16,705 bases of DNA from Pseudomonadota bacterium. Lineage in GTDB: Bacteria; Pseudomonadota; Alphaproteobacteria; Rhizobiales; Devosiaceae. The notes beneath the pieces are model-generated. The model made no database searches and was not told the DNA's origin. It saw only the letters and a list, made by a program, of their open reading frames with translations. Where the stretch lies: the NCBI GenBank assembly GCA_023415605.1, contig JAEZKB010000177.1, forward strand, positions 1 to 16,705. The letters run 5' to 3'. Below are positions 13,578 to 16,705 of this stretch, piece by piece; position 1 is the first letter of the stretch, and the number at the start of each line of letters is the position of its first letter. A program made the position numbers and the translations under genes.

Positions 13578-14351
13578 TTGGCCTTGCTCATCGACATCTT
13601 CCTGTGCCGGACCGACAACTATGGATATCTCGTGCACGATGTCGACACCGGCAAGACCGCTGCGATCGACGCGCCGGATGCCAAGGCGATCAAGGCCGCG
13701 CTGGAGCGCCGTGGCTGGGATCTGTCCGACATCTTCATCACCCACCACCACACCGATCACGTCGAGGGCATTCCGGCCCTGAAGCGCGAGTTCAGCTGCA
13801 TGGTTCACGGCCCGCGCGCCGAGGCCGAGAAGATCCTGGGCCTCGATATGCTGCTGAGCGGCTCGTCGACCGTACAGCTGGGCAATACCAATTTCCTCGT
13901 CATCGAAGCGCCGGGCCATACGCTGGGGCATATCGTCTACTACGATCCGATCGGCGGGCATCTCTTCTCCGGCGATGCGCTGTTCTCGATGGGCGTGGGG
14001 CGGATGTTCGAGGGCAGGCCCGGTCCGATGTGGCTGGCGCTGCAGGAGTTGCGGGAACTGCCCGACGAGACGCTGCTTTACTGCGGGCATGAGTATACCG
14101 TCGACAATGCCCGCTTCGCCCAGAGCGTCGATCCGCGCAACGCGGCGCTCAATATCCGCGCCGCAGAGGTCAAGCGCATGCGCGAAGCCGGCCAGTTCAC
14201 CATTCCGGTGAGCATGGGGATGGAAAAGCGCACCAACCCCTTCCTCCGTGCCGACGAGCCGGTGCTGGCCAAGTCGATGAACCTGCCCGAGGGCACCGCT
14301 GCGGACGTTGTCTTCGCAGCGCTGCGTCGCGCCAAGGACGATTTCAAATAG
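13578..14351 (+). CDS. gloB: Hydroxyacylglutathione hydrolase (glyoxalase II)
   Basis: GloB hydrolyses S-lactoylglutathione to lactate and glutathione, the second step of methylglyoxal detoxification. It is a binuclear metallo-beta-lactamase-fold enzyme. Metal ligands visible are THHHTDH (H56, H58, D60, H61 in my numbering), APGHTLGHI, FSGDALF and CGHEYT. The C-terminal domain carries KRTNPFLR, the family's glutathione-binding signature. I place the start at the TTG at 13578 (257 residues, MALLIDIFLCRTDNYGYLV), because TGGAG lies nine bases upstream of it. The alternative GTG at 13569 directly abuts the same Shine-Dalgarno sequence. It is divergent from the methyltransferase gene. A large inverted repeat follows 20 bases after the stop. 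Confidence 0.95.
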   Translation: MALLIDIFLCRTDNYGYLVHDVDTGKTAAIDAPDAKAIKAALERRGWDLSDIFITHHHTDHVEGIPALKREFSCMVHGPRAEAEKILGLDMLLSGSSTVQLGNTNFLVIEAPGHTLGHIVYYDPIGGHLFSGDALFSMGVGRMFEGRPGPMWLALQELRELPDETLLYCGHEYTVDNARFAQSVDPRNAALNIRAAEVKRMREAGQFTIPVSMGMEKRTNPFLRADEPVLAKSMNLPEGTAADVVFAALRRAKDDFK

Positions 14352-14370
14352 TCGGGGCGCGGTGCCGGAA

Positions 14371-14406
14371 TTAACCTTGCCGGCACGTGCCGGGGCAAAA
14401 GGTTAA
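14371..14406. repeat. 36-bp near-perfect inverted repeat after gloB
   Basis: TTAACCTT-GCC-GGCAC on the left pairs with GTGCC-GGGGC-AAAAGGTTAA on the right, with only small 2-base bulges on the right arm. The centre CCGGCACGTGCC(GG) is a perfect palindrome. It begins 20 bases after the gloB stop and ends 16 bases before the sigma-54 promoter. It may be the gloB transcription terminator (though no T-run follows) or a dyad operator for the downstream small gene. Confidence 0.7.
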
Positions 14407-14421
14407 CAAATTCTTGCAACC

Positions 14422-14436
14422 TGGCACGGTGGTTGC
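14422..14436 (+). promoter_or_regulatory. Sigma-54 (RpoN) -24/-12 promoter
   Basis: The sequence TGGCACG-GTGG-TTGC matches the RpoN consensus TGGCACG-N4-TTGC at every fixed position. The invariant GG (14423-14424) and GC (14435-14436) are exactly ten bases apart. Only the weakly conserved base after TTGC is off. Transcription would start near 14448, giving a leader of about 67 bases before the small gene at 14515. A sigma-54 promoter needs an enhancer-binding activator, whose site would be expected within or near the end of gloB. Confidence 0.75.
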
Positions 14437-14456
14437 GACGTATCCTGTAAGAGCCC

Positions 14457-14471
14457 GGGACACCCTGTCCC
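14457..14471 (+). repeat. Leader hairpin GGGACA-CCC-TGTCCC
   Basis: A perfect 6-bp stem with a 3-base loop lies about ten bases after the predicted sigma-54 start site and before the small gene, followed by AAAA. It could be an operator or a 5' leader structure. A direct repeat TGACACA (14476-14482 and 14495-14501) follows it. Confidence 0.45.
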
Positions 14472-14514
14472 AAAATGACACAAACGGCTCGGTTTGACAC
14501 AGGACGGCGCCGAA

Positions 14515-14748
14515 ATGACCCAGTTCAAGACGATCGAGCTCCCCCGCGACGCCTATTCCAGCGCCCGCACGCCGCTGCGCCGCTACGCGCCGCCTGCAGA
14601 ACTGCTCTCGCAGATGCTGCAGCAGCGTCACCACCAGGCCGGTCCCACGAGGGGACGCGAAGCCATTGCGACAGACGCCTATGCGTATACCGCCAAGGCC
14701 GCCGTGCTGCGCATGCCGGCGGGATACCGGAAGACCGTGGTGGTCTGA
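14515..14748 (+). CDS. 77-residue protein of unknown function under a sigma-54 promoter
   Basis: I recognise no family. The ATG at 14515 is preceded by AGGACGGCGCCGAA. The frame is open from a TTG at 14494, but that start has no binding site. The protein begins MTQFKTIELPRDAYSSARTP, is basic (RRYAPPAELL, QQRHHQ, RGREA) and ends with a conspicuous tail, AYAYTAKAAVLRMPAGYRKT followed by three valines. It has no signal peptide, membrane helix or cysteine. The length suggests a small regulatory or stress protein, but nothing in the sequence names a role. It stands alone between gloB (same strand, 160 bases) and a convergent membrane-protein gene. The coding call rests on the ribosome binding site, the upstream promoter and the downstream terminator, which together frame the ORF neatly. 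Confidence 0.7.
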   Translation: MTQFKTIELPRDAYSSARTPLRRYAPPAELLSQMLQQRHHQAGPTRGREAIATDAYAYTAKAAVLRMPAGYRKTVVV

Positions 14749-14770
14749 GGGGACGCGAACGCCCCCTCTT
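14747..14770. terminator. Bidirectional hairpin terminator between convergent genes
   Basis: GAGGGGACG (14747-14755) pairs with CGCCCCCTC (14760-14768) around a CGAA tetraloop with one mismatch. The hairpin begins in the stop codon of the 77-residue gene and lies just before the stop of the convergent membrane-protein gene. The T-run is short (TT, then GCTCC), so termination may be modest on both strands. Confidence 0.5.
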
Positions 14771-14774
14771 GCTC

Positions 14775-15224
14775 CTAGGCCATCGTCACGTCGCGGCCGG
14801 CGCTGGTGATCGAGACGGTGAAGCCGGCGACCACGTCGAAGATCGTCATCATCATCAGGATGAAGAACACCGAGCTGGCGGCGGCGCCGACCAGCAGGAA
14901 TTCGATCAGGCAAATGACGAAGAGCAGCGTCGAGACCATGTGCTCGACCACCGAAGTCCGCCCGGTATTGGTGGATTTCAACACTTCGAAGAAGAGGCAG
15001 GCCAAGGCCAACACCAGCAGCAGGTCGCCTGCCGTCAGCGACCAGGGCTGGCCCGATACCATCTGGATGCTGAACACCGGATTGGCCCAGCCTGTGGGGC
15101 TGCCGCCCATGAAGATGAAGACCACTAGGTTGTAGATGATGAAGGGGATCAGCAGCAGCGGCGGAATGAACGCCGACCGGCTCGGGCGGCGTTCCGGCGG
15201 AATGAATACGGTGCTGTCTGACAT
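14775..15224 (-). CDS. Four-helix inner-membrane protein, unknown function
   Basis: This 149-residue protein starts at an ATG with a strong CGGAGG site seven bases before it. The further-upstream start at 15263 is not supported. A short soluble N-terminus (MSDSTVFIPPERRPSRS) is followed by four hydrophobic helices: about 19-40 (FIPPLLLIPFIIYNLVVFIF), 64-82 (LTAGDLLLVLALACLFFEVL), 96-116 (VSTLLFVICLIEFLLVGAAA) and 118-138 (SVFFILMMMTIFDVVAGFTV). The segment FEVLKSTNTGRTSVVEHMVS lies between helices 2 and 3. I recall similar uncharacterised proteins in Rhizobiales but cannot name a Pfam family. No transport or enzyme motif is visible. It converges on the sigma-54-linked small gene and faces away from the non-coding island. 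Confidence 0.8.
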   Translation of the reverse strand: MSDSTVFIPPERRPSRSAFIPPLLLIPFIIYNLVVFIFMGGSPTGWANPVFSIQMVSGQPWSLTAGDLLLVLALACLFFEVLKSTNTGRTSVVEHMVSTLLFVICLIEFLLVGAAASSVFFILMMMTIFDVVAGFTVSITSAGRDVTMA

Positions 15225-15420
15225 GCTGACCTCCGATTGACGTGGCCGGAGCATGCCAAACAAGTGTCTGCACCGCTAGGGGGCGGGCGTGAGTTGCCCC
15301 GCGCCCCCTCCACCACCTTCCAGGTCCGAGCCATTCGGGCACGGCCCTCATGGCCTTCTTGCCTAAATCGCTGCACTGGAGCGATTCTGCCTTCGGCCGG
15401 CGCGAAGTCCCCCGGTGTCA

Positions 15421-15464
15421 CTGGTGAGGATCTGGTGGGGTGCGATCTCCCCGTGATCCTCCAG
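15421..15464. repeat. Long imperfect hairpin
   Basis: CTGGTGAGGATC (15421-15432) pairs with GATCCTCCAG (15455-15464) with one bulged base. Inside it GGGG (15437-15440) pairs with CCCC (15449-15452) around TGCGATCT. The two-tier stem is more than chance would readily give and looks like an RNA-forming or repeat element. Confidence 0.5.
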
Positions 15465-15568
15465 CGTGCGGGGGAGGAGACAATGCGCAGCATGGTGGCG
15501 CGGGGCAAAGCGCACACTGATACGCCGGACAGCCGATGGCTTCCGGGGATGTCAAAGAGCGTGACGAG

Positions 15569-15626
15569 CCCGGAGGCGGATGCCGCCTCTGGTATGAATA
15601 AGTACGAGACGACAACCGCCTCCGGG
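15569..15626. repeat. 11-bp perfect inverted repeat with an alternative inner hairpin
   Basis: CCCGGAGGCGG (15569-15579) is perfectly complementary to CCGCCTCCGGG (15616-15626). The left arm can instead pair with CCGCCTC at 15583-15589 around an ATG loop. The two pairings exclude each other, as in switching RNAs or decayed repeat elements. Confidence 0.5.
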
Positions 15627-15662
15627 TACCGGGGTTTCTGGCATTGTCCCGCGCTTCGGGAG

Positions 15663-15683
15663 GGGAGGGTTGGCCCTCCCTTT
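15663..15683 (+). terminator. Possible weak intrinsic terminator
   Basis: GGGAGGG (15663-15669) pairs with CCCTCCC (15674-15680) around TTGG and is followed by TTT. The stem is strong but the T-run is only three bases. It could end a transcript from within the non-coding island. Confidence 0.35.
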
Positions 15684-15892
15684 CGACTCCGTGCGCTTGG
15701 CCCAGGGGCTTGAGGCGACCCTCTTCCCCCTCCCGGCAGTCTCACCCGCAAGCGTTCGTCGCGCTTCCCGTCCACCGCGGGGTTGATGGGGGTATTCTAG
15801 GGGAGGTGCGGATAGGCGGGGATAAGCGAGGCGAAGAATCTCGCAAGGGACTGAGCCATCGGCTCTTTCACCGAGCTATCCCCACGCTCGAT

Positions 15893-15974
15893 TGTCATCC
15901 CTGCGAAAAGCAGGGACCCACTTATCATCCCGAGTGGAGGAAGGATGGGTCCCGGGTCGGAGCTCGGGATGACA
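15893..15974. repeat. 82-bp palindromic intergenic element with TGTCATCCC ends
   Basis: The element is bounded by TGTCATCCC (15893-15901) and its perfect complement GGGATGACA (15966-15974). Inside it, GGGACCCA (15913-15920) pairs with TGGGTCCC (15946-15953), and CCCTGC-GAAAA-GCAGGG (15899-15915) forms its own hairpin. I recall similar palindromes with GTCATCCC / GGGATGAC ends and a GCGAAA core, scattered between genes in many alphaproteobacteria. Their origin is thought to be REP- or MITE-like. There is no transposase here. Confidence 0.65.
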
Positions 15975-16073
15975 GCTGGTGGATGGGTAGAAAATGTGCC
16001 GACTGAGAGGAGCCATATCCGTGGGTCTTGCACGCCGCTGGCCCCGGCCGTGAAACAGGCGTAGCCTCCCACC

Positions 16074-16705
16074 ATGAGCACCACGGCCGACACCTCGTTT
16101 GTCGCCCCCAACCAGCGCGTCTTCGTGCTGGTGGCGGCGATCCTTGCGTCGTCGATGGGGTTTATCGATGGGTCGGTGATCTCCATTGCGACGCCCGCGA
16201 TCCGCGCTGACCTCGGCGCATCGCTGGCCGATGCGCAGTGGGTGAGCAATGCCTACCTGCTGCTGCTCTCTTCGGTGCTACTGCTCGGCGGGGCGGCGGG
16301 CGACCGGTTCGGCATCCGCAATGTCTTTGCCGGCGGCATCGTGCTCTTCGTCCTCGCCTCGCTGGCCTGCGCCATGGCGCCGAGCCCGCTGATCCTGATC
16401 GCAGCCCGCACCGTACAGGGCCTTGGCGCGGCGTTCATGGTGCCCTCGAGCCTCGCCATCATCGCCAAGGCCTATCCGCGCGACGAACGCGGCGGCGCCA
16501 TCGGCATCTGGTCGTCGGCCTCGTCATTTTTCACCATTGCCGGCCCGGTGGTCGGCGGGCTGGTGCTGACGACGCTGGGCGACTGGAGCTGGCGGCTGGT
16601 CTTTGCCGTCAACCTGCCGCTGGGCGGAGTCGCGCTCGCCTTGCTGTGGACGCGGGTGCCGGACGATCCGCCTGGGGAGGGGCGCCGCCTCGATGTCGTC
16701 GGAGG
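16074..16705 (+). CDS. MFS exporter, DHA2 (EmrB/QacA-like) family, N-terminal part
   Basis: The frame runs off the window after about 210 residues. The protein begins MSTTADTSFVAPNQRVFVLV. It shows helix 1 with a D1-like motif (ASSMGFIDGSVISIATPAIR, with the membrane-embedded aspartate), an AQWVSNAYLLLLSSVLLLGG helix 2, motif A GGAAGDRFGIRNVF in the helix 2-3 loop, RTVQGLGAAFMVPSSLAII in helix 4, and motif C GIWSSASSFFTIAGPVVGG in helix 5, which marks drug/proton antiporters. Then comes WSWRLVFAVNLPLGG, the usual start of helix 6 in 14-helix DHA2 transporters. It is probably a proton-driven exporter of hydrophobic compounds, with unknown substrate. The start has only a weak ribosome binding site. 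No regulator gene is visible before it in the island. Confidence 0.9.
   Translation, partial: MSTTADTSFVAPNQRVFVLVAAILASSMGFIDGSVISIATPAIRADLGASLADAQWVSNAYLLLLSSVLLLGGAAGDRFGIRNVFAGGIVLFVLASLACAMAPSPLILIAARTVQGLGAAFMVPSSLAIIAKAYPRDERGGAIGIWSSASSFFTIAGPVVGGLVLTTLGDWSWRLVFAVNLPLGGVALALLWTRVPDDPPGEGRRLDVVG

Larger units (their letters stand above)
15225..16073. other. 849-base non-coding island rich in inverted repeats
   Basis: This is the only gene-free stretch over 300 bases. Open frames exist on both strands but are proline/arginine-rich with no hydrophobic core, no motif and no good ribosome binding site, so I do not call them. The stretch holds at least four inverted repeats (15421-15464, 15569-15626, 15663-15680, 15893-15974), and the MFS gene promoter must lie near its right end. 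I see no tRNA or known riboswitch. It may be an accumulation of intergenic repeat elements or encode an untranslated RNA. Confidence 0.6.

Noticed and set aside
14371..15351. 326-codon minus-strand open frame covering the small gene and the membrane-protein gene
   Set aside because: The alternative frame at 14775-15224 encodes four clean membrane helices and has a GGAGG site; the longer frame is His/Arg-rich and crosses the gloB-side dyad and sigma-54 promoter.
15852..15868. GAGCC-ATC-GGCTC followed by TTT as a terminator
   Set aside because: The stem is only five base pairs and the T-run three bases, so it could easily be chance in this GC-rich sequence.
15149..16006. Several open frames of 65-208 codons in the gene-free island
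   Set aside because: They overlap one another on both strands, run through hairpins, are rich in Pro/Arg/Ser and lack binding sites or motifs.

Overview
The window looks like chromosomal DNA from an alphaproteobacterium of the Hyphomicrobiales (Rhizobiales), and Devosia or a close relative is my best guess. The evidence is high GC by eye, a DUF2125 protein, a hisC-tyrC pair, a farnesyl diphosphate synthase / mtgA / rpmF neighbourhood, and a methyltransferase divergent from a glyoxalase II. The genus is inferred from memory of gene order and was not tested by a search. Almost all of the window is compact housekeeping DNA. I see no phage, IS element, CRISPR array, tRNA or rRNA.

Layout. 1-924: the 3' end of pyruvate carboxylase, overlapping a small secreted DUF2147-type protein. 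931-1870 (minus): three small genes (DUF4287, an unknown membrane protein, a YkvA/DUF1232 protein) packed with overlaps. 1953-3677 (plus): ispG and a membrane-anchored unknown. 3674-5196 (minus): a farnesyl diphosphate synthase coupled to a MOSC-domain protein. 5282-8546 (plus): mtgA, rpmF, a strong intrinsic terminator, fumC, a secreted unknown and an 88-residue helical unknown. 8562-9122 (minus) and 9205-10209 (plus): a ChaC-type gamma-glutamylcyclotransferase divergent from a DUF2125 protein. 10222-12287 (minus): hisC and tyrC. 12413-12715 (plus): an antibiotic-biosynthesis-monooxygenase-like protein. 12712-13455 (minus) and 13578-14351 (plus): a methyltransferase divergent from gloB. 14515-14748: a 77-residue unknown behind a near-perfect sigma-54 promoter. 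14775-15224 (minus): a four-helix membrane protein. 15225-16073: the only long non-coding stretch, filled with inverted repeats. 16074-16705: the start of a DHA2-type MFS exporter, cut by the window edge.

Themes. Isoprenoid and envelope synthesis are represented by ispG (MEP pathway), farnesyl diphosphate synthase (precursor of the undecaprenyl carrier) and mtgA (glycan polymerisation). Central carbon metabolism is represented by pyruvate carboxylase (anaplerosis) and fumarase. Aromatic amino acid synthesis is represented by hisC-tyrC, and glutathione turnover by ChaC and GloB. Genes commonly overlap by 1 to 4 bases, and two convergent pairs share bases of their stop codons.

The best candidates for something not yet described are regulatory: (1) a sigma-54 (-24/-12) promoter between gloB and a tiny unknown gene, surrounded by inverted repeats; (2) a canonical Rho-independent terminator placed only 15 bases before the fumC start codon; (3) the palindrome-rich island before the exporter gene, which includes an 82-bp element with TGTCATCCC / GGGATGACA ends.
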